Below are positions 34,193-42,667 of a DNA stretch of 64,000 bases, piece after piece (the first letter of the stretch is position 1; each line of letters begins with the position of its first letter). Below the pieces are notes generated by a model that was given only the letters and a program-made list of their open reading frames with translations, searched no databases and was not told the DNA's origin. The DNA is from Lachnospiraceae bacterium (GTDB lineage Bacteria > Bacillota > Clostridia > Lachnospirales > Lachnospiraceae). The DNA is taken from NCBI GenBank assembly GCA_024685315.1, contig JAIKVW010000044.1, positions 1 through 64,000 of the forward strand, in the 5' to 3' direction. The position numbers were made by a program, and so were the translations under genes.

Positions 34193-35535
34193 TGGGAAAA
34201 TATTTCGGCACAGACGGCTTCCGCGGCGAAGCAAACGTTGATCTGACTTTTGAACATGCGATCAAGATCGGGCAGTTCCTCGGCTGGTACTACGGCGAGC
34301 GGATCGGCAAGAAATGCAAGGTAGTTATCGGCAAGGACACCAGAAGGTCCAGCTACATGTTCGAGTACGCGCTCTGCACGGGTCTCATGGCTTCCGGCGC
34401 GGATGCATACATCATGCACGTTACCACGACGCCTTCCGTAGCCTACATCACCCGTGTGGACGATTTTGACTGCGGCATCATGATCTCCGCGTCCCACAAT
34501 CCCTACTATGACAACGGGATCAAGCTCCTCAACAGCAACGGCGAGAAGATGGATGAGGAGACCATCCTGAAGGTGGAAGAGTACATTGACGGCAAGGTAG
34601 AGGTCCCGATCGCGACCAGGAACGTCGGAAGGACCGTTGACTACGTCGCCGGCAGGAACCGCTACATCGGCTTCCTGATCTCAATGTCCAAATTCAGCTT
34701 CAAAGGCGTGAAGGTCGGCCTCGACGTTGCGAACGGCGCGGCCTGGTCCATCGCGAAGAGCGTGTTCGACGCGCTCGGCGCAAAGACCTACGTGATCAAC
34801 GATGAGCCCGACGGATACAATATCAACACTGACTGCGGCTCCACTCACATTGAGCACCTTCAGAAGGCTGTCGTCGAGAAAGCTCTTGATATCGGATTTG
34901 CCTACGACGGGGACGCCGACAGGTGCCTCTGCGTGGACGAGAAGGGCAATGTTGTGACCGGCGACCACGTGCTCTACATTTACGGTCTGTACATGAAGGA
35001 GCGCGGCAAGCTTGTGAACAACAAGGTCGTGACGACCGTCATGTCGAACTTCGGGCTTTACAAGGCTTTCGACAAGGTCGGGATCGAGTATGAGAAGACC
35101 AAGGTCGGCGACAAGTATGTTTATGAAAATATGAAAGAGACCGGGAACCGCATCGGCGGCGAGCAGTCCGGACACACGATCTTCCTCAAGTACGAGACCA
35201 CCGGCGACGGCATCCTCACCAGCCTTAAGCTGATGGAAGTCATGCTCGCGAAGGAAAAACGCATGAGCGAACTCGCGGCGCCGGTAGTATTCTACCCTCA
35301 GGTCCTGAAGAACGTCCGCGTGAAGAGCAAGCCTGAGGCGCAGAACGATCCTGACGTGCAGGCAGCAGTCGCGAAGGTAGCCGAGGAGCTCGGCGACACC
35401 GGCCGCATCCTCGTGCGTGAGAGCGGCACCGAGCCAGTGATCCGCGTGATGGTAGAGGCAGAGAGCGACGAGATCTGCCAGAAGTATGTTGACGACGTGA
35501 TAGAAGTGATCAAGGCGAAAGGCCACATGGTATAA
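34192..35535 (+). CDS. glmM: Phosphoglucosamine mutase
   Basis: 447 residues. Converts GlcN6P to GlcN1P for UDP-GlcNAc and so for peptidoglycan. FGTDGFRGEAN start, phosphoserine loop ISASHNPYYDNGIKLL with Ser101, metal loop YDGDADRC, sugar-specific CGSTHIEHLQ and GGEQSGH, and phosphate-binding RESGTEPVIRVMVEA at the end are all those of GlmM rather than of phosphoglucomutase. The ATG overlaps the previous stop (TGATG). It is the third gene after the glmS ribozyme, which supports a biosynthetic reading of the operon. Confidence 0.96.
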   Translation: MGKYFGTDGFRGEANVDLTFEHAIKIGQFLGWYYGERIGKKCKVVIGKDTRRSSYMFEYALCTGLMASGADAYIMHVTTTPSVAYITRVDDFDCGIMISASHNPYYDNGIKLLNSNGEKMDEETILKVEEYIDGKVEVPIATRNVGRTVDYVAGRNRYIGFLISMSKFSFKGVKVGLDVANGAAWSIAKSVFDALGAKTYVINDEPDGYNINTDCGSTHIEHLQKAVVEKALDIGFAYDGDADRCLCVDEKGNVVTGDHVLYIYGLYMKERGKLVNNKVVTTVMSNFGLYKAFDKVGIEYEKTKVGDKYVYENMKETGNRIGGEQSGHTIFLKYETTGDGILTSLKLMEVMLAKEKRMSELAAPVVFYPQVLKNVRVKSKPEAQNDPDVQAAVAKVAEELGDTGRILVRESGTEPVIRVMVEAESDEICQKYVDDVIEVIKAKGHMV

Positions 35536-35545
35536 GGAGGTTATT

Positions 35546-35842
35546 ATGGCAGACTTTGATGTAAAGGCAATTGCGGAGCAGATCATTGAGAAACTCAAGG
35601 ATTCCCCTGAAAAGCTTAAGGAACTCCTTCTGAACAACGAAAAGATCAAGGATTTCCTCGGGGACGACGGAAAGCTTTCCAAGGACGATTTCGCAAGGAT
35701 CGCCGAAGAGATCAAGAAATCCGCGGTAGTTACCAGCATCCTGGGCGACGACGGAAAGCTTGGCAAGGACGACCTTGAAAGAGTCACCGACAGCGCGAAA
35801 GGGCTGCTTGACAAAGCAAAGGATATGTTCTCGAAGAAATAA
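35546..35842 (+). CDS. Small acidic helical protein with duplicated GDDGKL motif
   Basis: 98 residues, rich in Lys, Asp and Glu, no signal or membrane span. Two copies of LGDDGKLxKDDxxRxxxxxK (about residues 38-58 and 66-86) suggest an internal duplication; the DDGKLSKDDF stretch recalls a shortened EF-hand-like loop but lacks the full ligand pattern. AAGGAGGT before the ATG, and a strong terminator follows, so it is the last gene of the nagB-glmM transcript. No function is recognised. Confidence 0.78.
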   Translation: MADFDVKAIAEQIIEKLKDSPEKLKELLLNNEKIKDFLGDDGKLSKDDFARIAEEIKKSAVVTSILGDDGKLGKDDLERVTDSAKGLLDKAKDMFSKK

Positions 35843-35915
35843 GGGGCAAAAGATAACAGCGCATGAACAAACCTGAAGGTTAAACGTTCATGCGCTGTTT
35901 CTTTGCCTTTTTTTT
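35843..35915 (+). terminator. Terminator of the nagB-glmM operon
   Basis: AACAGCGCATGAAC and GTTCATGCGCTGTT form a perfect 14-pair stem; an outer GGCAAA-A-GA/TCTTTGCC helix extends it, and eight T follow. Confidence 0.93.
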
Positions 35916-36574
35916 GAGGAATGCCGAAGGGGTCAACAGGGTTCCGGCATCCCATGGGGTATGCCGGAACCCTGTTGACAAGCTTGTGGCCCAGCTTTTC
36001 GATAATCGGGGTGCCACATCCATGTAGGTGAGGGCACAGGCATCTCCTCCCTTGGAAATCTGAAAAGGTCAGTGGTTCTGGGAGGAGATGCCAGACTTGC
36101 CATAATGTGCTCCTGGCATCTCGAAAACCTTTTGGGGGATGCCAGCATACTGAAAAGCAAGTTGTGGCCCCGCCCTGGTTGTGCCAGTCAGCTCAAATGC
36201 TTCATCTGGTATCTCGACAAAAAAGGCACCATGAGGATGCCAGATTAAGTGGTTCAAAAAACAGGCATCTGAAAGGTATGCCTTTTTCCGATCAACGCTT
36301 TGAAGGTCAAAAAGCAAGATTTTCGTGCGGTGGAGCCTGTTTTGCAGCTTGAGCGTTCCGGCATCCCATGGGGTATGCCGGAACGCTCTCAGCAAACCGC
36401 AGGCCTACCCTCCGGAAAATCGGGGGTGCCGGATCGAGAAAAGCAAGTTCGCGGCACCCCGCAAAAACAGCATGCTGCGGCCTTCGCGCGCAAAAAGCCT
36501 TAAGTAGCCCGGCATGCACCGCCCTCCAGGCACTAAAGCCTCCGGGAACCGGCATGCACCGCCCTCCTGGCACC
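35916..36574. repeat. Palindrome-rich gene-free tract
   Basis: No credible gene. Inverted repeats follow each other: a 19-pair stem GTCAACAGGGTTCCGGCAT with its complement (35932-35979) and a 14-pair stem GAGCGTTCCGGCAT (36351-36388), both with the identical loop CCCATGGGGT; GGCATCTCCTCCC/GGGAGGAGATGCC (36039-36051, 36080-36092); GATGCCAG/CTGGCATC (36087-36094, 36113-36120); AGGCAT/ATGCCT near 36270. Most share a GGCATC/GATGCC core. Two direct repeats of about 29 bases beginning CCGGCATGCACCGCCCTCC are at 36509 and 36549. It looks like an expanding family of palindromic intergenic elements. Confidence 0.75.
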
Positions 36575-36617
36575 AAAAAAGGTTCCGTGGAGTCCGGCCG
36601 GACTCCACGGAACCTTT
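36575..36617 (-). terminator. Terminator of gdhA (perfect 40-base palindrome)
   Basis: AAAGGTTCCGTGGAGTCCGG and its exact complement meet without a loop (36578-36617). On the minus strand a run of six T follows, so it ends the gdhA transcript. Confidence 0.9.
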
Positions 36618-36637
36618 AACTTGCTTTCAAGCCCTTA

Positions 36638-38008
<1,371 letters not shown>

Positions 38009-38025
38009 TTAAAGTACATGTGCAG

Positions 38026-38054
38026 ATTATATAACAGTGAAAAACGGATTTCAA
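38026..38054 (-). promoter_or_regulatory. Promoter of gdhA
   Basis: On the minus strand: -35 TTGAAA (38054-38049), 17-base spacer, -10 TATAAT (38031-38026), about 55 bases before the start codon. Confidence 0.8.
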
Positions 38055-38068
38055 CATTTTTTTTGTTC

Positions 38069-38097
38069 TTGTTAAAATACTGGAGCTTTGATATAAT
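38069..38097 (+). promoter_or_regulatory. Promoter of LCP gene
   Basis: -35 TTGTTA (38069-38074), 17-base spacer, -10 TATAAT (38092-38097). Divergent from the gdhA promoter, with 14 bases between the two -35 boxes. Confidence 0.8.
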
Positions 38098-38143
38098 TTA
38101 AATTCGGTATTTATGTTTTGCATATTTTCGGAAGGTAATAATT

Positions 38144-39694
38144 GTGTCAACAGCTAAGAAAAAATGGTTAGCCTTCGCGACGATTATTTTCATCGTCCAG
38201 ATCGCGCTTGAAACGTTCGCGGCTTACCAGATGATGAGGACGAACATACTTCCTCATAAATATACTTTTGTGATACTTGCCGGAGAGGTCATAATGGTGC
38301 TCCTCACGGCGATATTCCTCTTCACCATGGGAGCGAGGGAAGCCGGAGCAGCCAAGGTGATTGGCCGCATACTGGGGATCATCTTTGCGATTGCCGCGAT
38401 AGGCGTTTCGATCTACGCGACCGTATTGTTCATGAAGGCCAGCCAGACCGTGAACGAGATCACCAATACCGACAAGCGCGTGGAAGCCGTGGTCGGGGTC
38501 TATGTCATGAATGAGGACCCTGCACAGACGATCGAGGATGCGGCGGACTACACCTTCGGCATCATGACCGACTATGACCAGGAGCACACAGAGGATGCCG
38601 TCAGCCATATCAGCGACCATCTGGGAAAAGAGATCGCTACAGAAGGCTCCCCTTCGGTATTTGAGACCGCGGAAGCGCTCTATAACGGGGAAGTCGGGGC
38701 AGTTATCGTCAACAAGGCCTATGTTGACCTCCTTGACGACAATGAAGCCGATACCGGCGCGGAGAAGACATTCAGCGACCGCACAAGGCTTCTTTATGAG
38801 GTTACCTTTGAGGTCGACATGTCTACCGAGACCGTGGATCCGGAAGAGGAGCAGGCCGCGGCCAACAGGAAGAAGCTGGGAACCGTTTCCGAGAGACCTT
38901 TTATAATGTATATCAGCGGTTCCGACACGACCGGGTACCTGCTTGAATCCACCAGGAGCGACGTAAATATTCTTGTGGTGGTCAACCCGGTCACCAAGCA
39001 GATACTGCTCCTTAACACACCTCGAGACTTCTATGTGGAGAACCCTGCAGGAAACGGTGCTTTGGACAAGCTCACGCACTGCGGCATCTACGGGATATCC
39101 AATTCGGTGGCGGCGCTTTCATGGCTCTATGATGCTGACATTGAATACTATGCCCAGATCAATTTCACCGGTTTCGAGACGCTGATCGATGCTATCGGGG
39201 GAGTCACAGTCTACTCCGAATACGAATTCTCGGCCAAGGATTACACCTACTATGTAGGGTATAATGATATGGACGGGGCAAAGGCCCTTGTATTCGCCCG
39301 TGAAAGGCATTCATTCGCAGGCGGAGACCGCGTCCGCGGCCAGAACCAGATGAGGGTGATCAATGCTGTCATCCAGAAGATCAGCTCTGACGGCGTTGCC
39401 CTGCTGACCAATTATTCGCAGATCATGAACAGCATTCAGGGAATGTTCAAGACGAACATGACCTCAAGCGATATCGAAGCGCTTATCAAGCTCCAGCTTA
39501 ATGAGATGCCTTCCTGGAACGTTGTTAGCTATGCCGTGACCGGAAGCGACGGATCGGCGACGACCTACACGACTCCCGGAGCTTATGCTTACGTTATGAT
39601 CAGGGATGAGTCGACCGTCGAGAAAGCGAAAGAGCTCATCAATATGGTGCTTGACGGCGAGACCATTACGAGCGAAGACGCGATGGCGGATTAG
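38144..39694 (+). CDS. LytR-CpsA-Psr (LCP) family protein
   Basis: 516 residues. Three membrane spans near the N-terminus (about 9-29, 42-63, 70-96), an accessory extracytoplasmic region (to about 240), then the LCP domain (about 255-430): YISGSDTTGYLLESTRSDVNILVVVNPVTKQILLLNTPRDFYV, GAKALVFARERHSFAGGDRVRGQNQMRVI. LCP enzymes transfer undecaprenyl-linked glycopolymers to peptidoglycan, so this product could attach wall polymers such as the one made by the large cluster at the end of the window. The start is GTG with GGAAGG upstream. Single gene with promoter and terminator. Confidence 0.93.
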   Translation: MSTAKKKWLAFATIIFIVQIALETFAAYQMMRTNILPHKYTFVILAGEVIMVLLTAIFLFTMGAREAGAAKVIGRILGIIFAIAAIGVSIYATVLFMKASQTVNEITNTDKRVEAVVGVYVMNEDPAQTIEDAADYTFGIMTDYDQEHTEDAVSHISDHLGKEIATEGSPSVFETAEALYNGEVGAVIVNKAYVDLLDDNEADTGAEKTFSDRTRLLYEVTFEVDMSTETVDPEEEQAAANRKKLGTVSERPFIMYISGSDTTGYLLESTRSDVNILVVVNPVTKQILLLNTPRDFYVENPAGNGALDKLTHCGIYGISNSVAALSWLYDADIEYYAQINFTGFETLIDAIGGVTVYSEYEFSAKDYTYYVGYNDMDGAKALVFARERHSFAGGDRVRGQNQMRVINAVIQKISSDGVALLTNYSQIMNSIQGMFKTNMTSSDIEALIKLQLNEMPSWNVVSYAVTGSDGSATTYTTPGAYAYVMIRDESTVEKAKELINMVLDGETITSEDAMAD

Positions 39695-39717
39695 AAAAAA
39701 TCAATATTGGACCTGAG

Positions 39718-39749
39718 GTGCAGCCTTACGAAAGGCTGCACATTTTTTT
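39718..39749 (+). terminator. Terminator after LCP gene
   Basis: GTGCAGCCTT/AAGGCTGCAC stem with a four-base loop, followed by seven T. Confidence 0.93.
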
Positions 39750-39763
39750 CTTAAAGACATATA

Positions 39764-39792
39764 TTGACACGGTGTCAGAATAGCGGTATTTT
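39764..39792 (+). promoter_or_regulatory. Promoter and operator-like palindrome of tetR 1
   Basis: -35 TTGACA (39764-39769), 17-base spacer, -10 TATTTT (39787-39792). The palindrome TGACACGGTGTCA (39765-39777) overlaps the -35, and another TGACA half lies at 39805-39809, so repression by the encoded TetR protein is likely. Confidence 0.7.
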
Positions 39793-39848
39793 ATTTATGC
39801 GTTCTGACATCGCGACAGAACCAAGAGCATCACCTGGGAGGTATCGGA

Positions 39849-40469
39849 ATGCCTAAAGGATCACCGGAGCTGACCGCAGCCAGAAAAGAAGAGATCATGA
39901 ATGCCTGCGCGAAGCTTTACCGGACCATGAGTTTCAAGGAGATCACGCTGAAGGATGTCGGGGAGGTCACCAGCTTCTCCAGGACATCGATCTACAACTA
40001 TTTTCAGACCAAAGAGGAGATCTTTCTGGGGCTTTTTCAAAGAGAGTATGAGCTGTGGTGCGGACAGTTGGAGGAGATCCTGGAAGATCCGCGGTATTAT
40101 ACGGCTGAAGAGCTGACAGACCGGATCGTGGATACACTATCAGAGAGAGAGCTCATGCTGAAACTTCTGGCGGTGAATCTCTATGACATGGAGGAAAACA
40201 GCCGGCTGGAGCGCCTGGTGGAATTAAAAAAGGCCTACGGAAGGTCGATGGAGCTGATGGATCAGATCCTCGGAAAACATTTCCCAGAGCGGAGTGAAGC
40301 CGAGCGCAGGGAAACTGTCATAGCATTATTTGAATTCCTTCACGGACTCTACCCTTATGCTTACCACACCAAAAAGCAGGAAGAGGCCATGAAAATCGCA
40401 GGAATCACTCCCGTAAATACAGGAATAGAGGAGCTTGCCTCGGCGGGTCTCCGAAGGATACTGGCATAA
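39849..40469 (+). CDS. TetR/AcrR-family regulator 1
   Basis: 206 residues. N-terminal HTH (about 8-55): ARKEEIMNACAKLYRTMSFKEITLKDVGEVTSFSRTSIYNYFQTKEEIFLGLF, the classical TetR signature; the C-terminal all-helical ligand domain is of the family with a GLYPYAYHTKKQEEAMKIAGI end. Precedes a flavodoxin, a carboxymuconolactone decarboxylase-like protein and a nitroreductase, all likely redox functions, so it probably controls a response to quinones, nitro-compounds or similar electrophiles. A palindrome over its own promoter suggests autorepression. GGGAGG before the ATG. Confidence 0.92.
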   Translation: MPKGSPELTAARKEEIMNACAKLYRTMSFKEITLKDVGEVTSFSRTSIYNYFQTKEEIFLGLFQREYELWCGQLEEILEDPRYYTAEELTDRIVDTLSERELMLKLLAVNLYDMEENSRLERLVELKKAYGRSMELMDQILGKHFPERSEAERRETVIALFEFLHGLYPYAYHTKKQEEAMKIAGITPVNTGIEELASAGLRRILA

Positions 40470-40503
40470 CTTAAGAACATGAATTGAAAAGAGGTAAAGA
40501 ACA

Positions 40504-40953
40504 ATGAGCAAATTAGCAGCATATTTTTCAGCATCAGGAGTTACGGAAGCAAAAGCAAAGGAACTCGCGAGCGTGATCGGCGCAGACCTCTACGAGATCG
40601 GTCCGGCAGTACCTTATACCAGCGCGGATCTTGACTGGATGAACAAAAAGAGCCGCAGTTCCGTGGAGATGAACGATAAGTCCTCCCGCCCGGCACTTGC
40701 AGAGACCGAACATGACTTCAGCGCATACGACGAGATCTATATCGGATTCCCTATCTGGTGGTATACCGCGCCGACCATCATCAACACCTTCCTGGAGACC
40801 TTCGACTTCTCCGGCAAGAAGATAGTGCTGTTTGCCACCTCCGGTGGGAGCGGCATCGATAAGGCAGTAAAAGACCTGAAAAAGCAGTACCCGGGCCTCA
40901 ATATTACTGGCGGAAAGCTCCTGAACGGAAAAGTCACGGGCGATATATTATGA
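40504..40953 (+). CDS. Flavodoxin-like protein (short)
   Basis: 149 residues. FMN-binding flavodoxin fold: [16 protein letters not shown] phosphate loop at residue 7, [39 protein letters not shown] aromatic and 90s loop. The usual C-terminal helix (about ten residues ending in W-x-x-x-L) is missing; the protein stops at KVTGDIL, and the stop overlaps the next start by four bases. It may have lost its last helix in a rearrangement that joined it to the next gene; the FMN site is complete. Electron carrier or NAD(P)H-dependent reductase partner. Confidence 0.88.
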   Translation: MSKLAAYFSASGVTEAKAKELASVIGADLYEIGPAVPYTSADLDWMNKKSRSSVEMNDKSSRPALAETEHDFSAYDEIYIGFPIWWYTAPTIINTFLETFDFSGKKIVLFATSGGSGIDKAVKDLKKQYPGLNITGGKLLNGKVTGDIL

Positions 40954-41297
40954 AAAAGATGGCTGAGAAGATCGTACAGACAGCAGGGAGAGACCAGATC
41001 GGGGAATTCGCCCCTATGTTCGCGCATTTAAATGATGACGTACTGTTCGGAGAAGTGTGGAATGACGAGACTATTGACGTAAAGACCAGGTGCATCATCA
41101 CGGTTGTTTCCCTGATGGCCTCCGGGATCACGGATTCATCTCTGGTCTACCACCTGCAGAACGCAAAGGCTCACGGCGTGACAAAAGAGGAGATCGCCGC
41201 CATAATCACCCACGTCACTATGTACACAGGCTGGCCGAAGGGCTGGGCGGTGTTCAGGCTCGCAAAAGAAGTCTGGAATGAGCCTGCCGCAGAATAA
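40950..41297 (+). CDS. Carboxymuconolactone decarboxylase-like protein
   Basis: 115 residues. AhpD/CMD-type helical fold: [65 protein letters not shown]. The CxxC pair of AhpD is absent, so peroxidase activity is unlikely; proteins of this subgroup are near flavodoxins and reductases in many gut bacteria. Overlaps the flavodoxin gene (ATGA) and is followed after 19 bases by a nitroreductase. Substrate unknown. Confidence 0.9.
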   Translation: MKKMAEKIVQTAGRDQIGEFAPMFAHLNDDVLFGEVWNDETIDVKTRCIITVVSLMASGITDSSLVYHLQNAKAHGVTKEEIAAIITHVTMYTGWPKGWAVFRLAKEVWNEPAAE

Positions 41298-41316
41298 TCA
41301 AAAAGGAGATCGTCAA

Positions 41317-41829
41317 ATGGATTTTAAGGAAGTTATCAGGAACAGGTTTTCATGCAGGAAGTTTTCCGAAAGGCCGGTAGAGACCGAAAAGCTCGAGGCC
41401 ATTCTGGAGGCCGGGCGTCTGGCTCCGACCGCGAAAAACTTTCAGGGGCAGCGGATATATGTCGTGCAGTCCGCCGAGGGGCTGGCGAAGATCGATGCCA
41501 TTACACCCTGCAGATACGGCGCTTCGACCGTGATCGTCGTCGCCTTTGATAATAACAATGTTTTCACCTATCCCGGCGGGAAGAGAGATACGGGCGTTGA
41601 GGATTCCACCATCGTCGCAACGCATATGATCCTCGCGGCAGCGGACGAGGGCATTGACAGCTGCTGGATCAATTTTTTCGACCCGGACAAGGCTGCGGAA
41701 GCGCTCGGCCTGCCTGAGAACGAAGAAGTGCTGATGATCATGGATCTCGGTTATGCCGCCGAGGGAGCGGTTCCGTCAGCTAACCACGGCAGCAGGAAGG
41801 AGCTTTCCGAAACGGTCAGCTATCTCTAA
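41317..41829 (+). CDS. Nitroreductase-family protein
   Basis: 170 residues. FMN-dependent nitroreductase fold: NRFSCRKFSERPVETEKLEAILEAGRLAPTAKNFQ (FMN phosphate and ribityl contacts), then DSTIVATHMILAAADEGIDSCWINFFDPDKA and LMIMDLGYAAEG. The start is the ATG at 41317 with AAAAGGAGA upstream; an earlier in-frame ATG at 41278 overlaps the previous gene and lacks a site. Last gene of the tetR1 group. Probably reduces nitro-aromatics, quinones or flavins with NAD(P)H. Confidence 0.92.
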   Translation: MDFKEVIRNRFSCRKFSERPVETEKLEAILEAGRLAPTAKNFQGQRIYVVQSAEGLAKIDAITPCRYGASTVIVVAFDNNNVFTYPGGKRDTGVEDSTIVATHMILAAADEGIDSCWINFFDPDKAAEALGLPENEEVLMIMDLGYAAEGAVPSANHGSRKELSETVSYL

Positions 41830-41926
41830 AATCTGTGAGAGTATGAAGCTCCGCGATCCGGTCATTTTCAGGCCCGATAGCGGAGCTTTACATTTTCCCT
41901 TTACAAAAAGTTTAGACTTTAAGTCG

Positions 41927-41955
41927 TTGACAATAACTGAATGTTCGTTTAATAT
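41927..41955 (+). promoter_or_regulatory. Promoter of tetR 2 with operator-like sequence in the spacer
   Basis: -35 TTGACA (41927-41932), 17-base spacer, -10 TAATAT (41950-41955). AACTGAATGTTCGTTT (41935-41950) fills the spacer and is an imperfect palindrome; a near-identical inverted copy lies before lon at 42598-42613. Confidence 0.75.
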
Positions 41956-41981
41956 TAAATCCATCGGGAGGTCAGTGCCTT

Positions 41982-42542
41982 ATGAGGATCAAAGACGAAA
42001 ACAAGCAGCAGCGGATAAAGGACGCGATGGTGAGCCTGATCCTGCGGGACGGGATCGACGGCACTTCGATATCCAAGATCGCGAAGGAAGCCGGCGTTTC
42101 TCCGGCCACGATCTACGTCTACTACGAGAGCAAGGAAGACATGCTCTCCGAGGTCTTCCGCGAGTACGCGACCGCGCCTTACCGGTACCTGATGCAGCGC
42201 CTCAGCTGTGAGATGGACGGAAATGCTCTGATCGATACCATCGTCCGGGGCTGCTACGAATTCAGCCGCGAGCATGAGGAGATCTTCAGCTTCGTGGAGC
42301 AGTGCTCGCGCTGCCCGACGCTTTCCAAAAAGGTATCGGAGGAGGAGAGTTCCTGCGACATCCTGGACCTCATCCACGAATACCAGGCGAGAGGCGTGCT
42401 GAGACCCTACAGCGACCTGAATATGACCGCGGTGCTTTTCGCCCCGGTCCGTTTCCTGGCAGTAAGCCCCTGCTCAGCAGATGCCGGAGAGGAGCGCATC
42501 GAGGAGCTGGCCAGAATGCTGCAGGCCCTTCTGCTGTATTAG
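41982..42542 (+). CDS. TetR/AcrR-family regulator 2
   Basis: 186 residues. HTH at about 8-55: KQQRIKDAMVSLILRDGIDGTSISKIAKEAGVSPATIYVYYESKEDMLSEVF. The C-terminal domain has a Cys-bearing segment (FSFVEQCSRCPTLSKK) that could sense thiol-reactive compounds. GGGAGG before the ATG. Its promoter spacer and the region before lon share an operator-like sequence, so it is inferred to regulate itself and lon. Other TetR proteins with AACTGAATG-type operators control efflux; here no transporter follows. Confidence 0.92.
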   Translation: MRIKDENKQQRIKDAMVSLILRDGIDGTSISKIAKEAGVSPATIYVYYESKEDMLSEVFREYATAPYRYLMQRLSCEMDGNALIDTIVRGCYEFSREHEEIFSFVEQCSRCPTLSKKVSEEESSCDILDLIHEYQARGVLRPYSDLNMTAVLFAPVRFLAVSPCSADAGEERIEELARMLQALLLY

Positions 42543-42597
42543 ACTGAACAGATATCTTTCCCTGCCGATCAGGCAGGGAAAAATTAGGAATATTTTT

Positions 42598-42613
42598 AAA
42601 CGAGCATTCAGTT
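42598..42613. promoter_or_regulatory. Operator-like sequence before lon
   Basis: AAACGAGCATTCAGTT is the reverse complement, with one difference in 16, of the sequence in the tetR2 promoter spacer. It lies 55 bases before the lon start codon. No well-formed -10/-35 pair is obvious around it. Confidence 0.55.
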
Positions 42614-42667
42614 AAGAAAGACACACAACATTTTGCAAAGAAAACATTATACGAGGAGACCATAGAG

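Noticed and set aside
35932..36580. CRISPR-like array
   Set aside because: Repeats are long palindromes of unequal length and irregular spacing, without uniform spacers or cas genes.
38168..39079. 303-codon open frame on the minus strand
   Set aside because: Opposite the LCP gene, no ribosome binding site, low-complexity His/Gly/Arg-rich translation.
42557..42581. Hairpin TTTCCCTGCC/GGCAGGGAAA after tetR2 as terminator
   Set aside because: No T tract follows on either useful strand; kept only as a simple hairpin.
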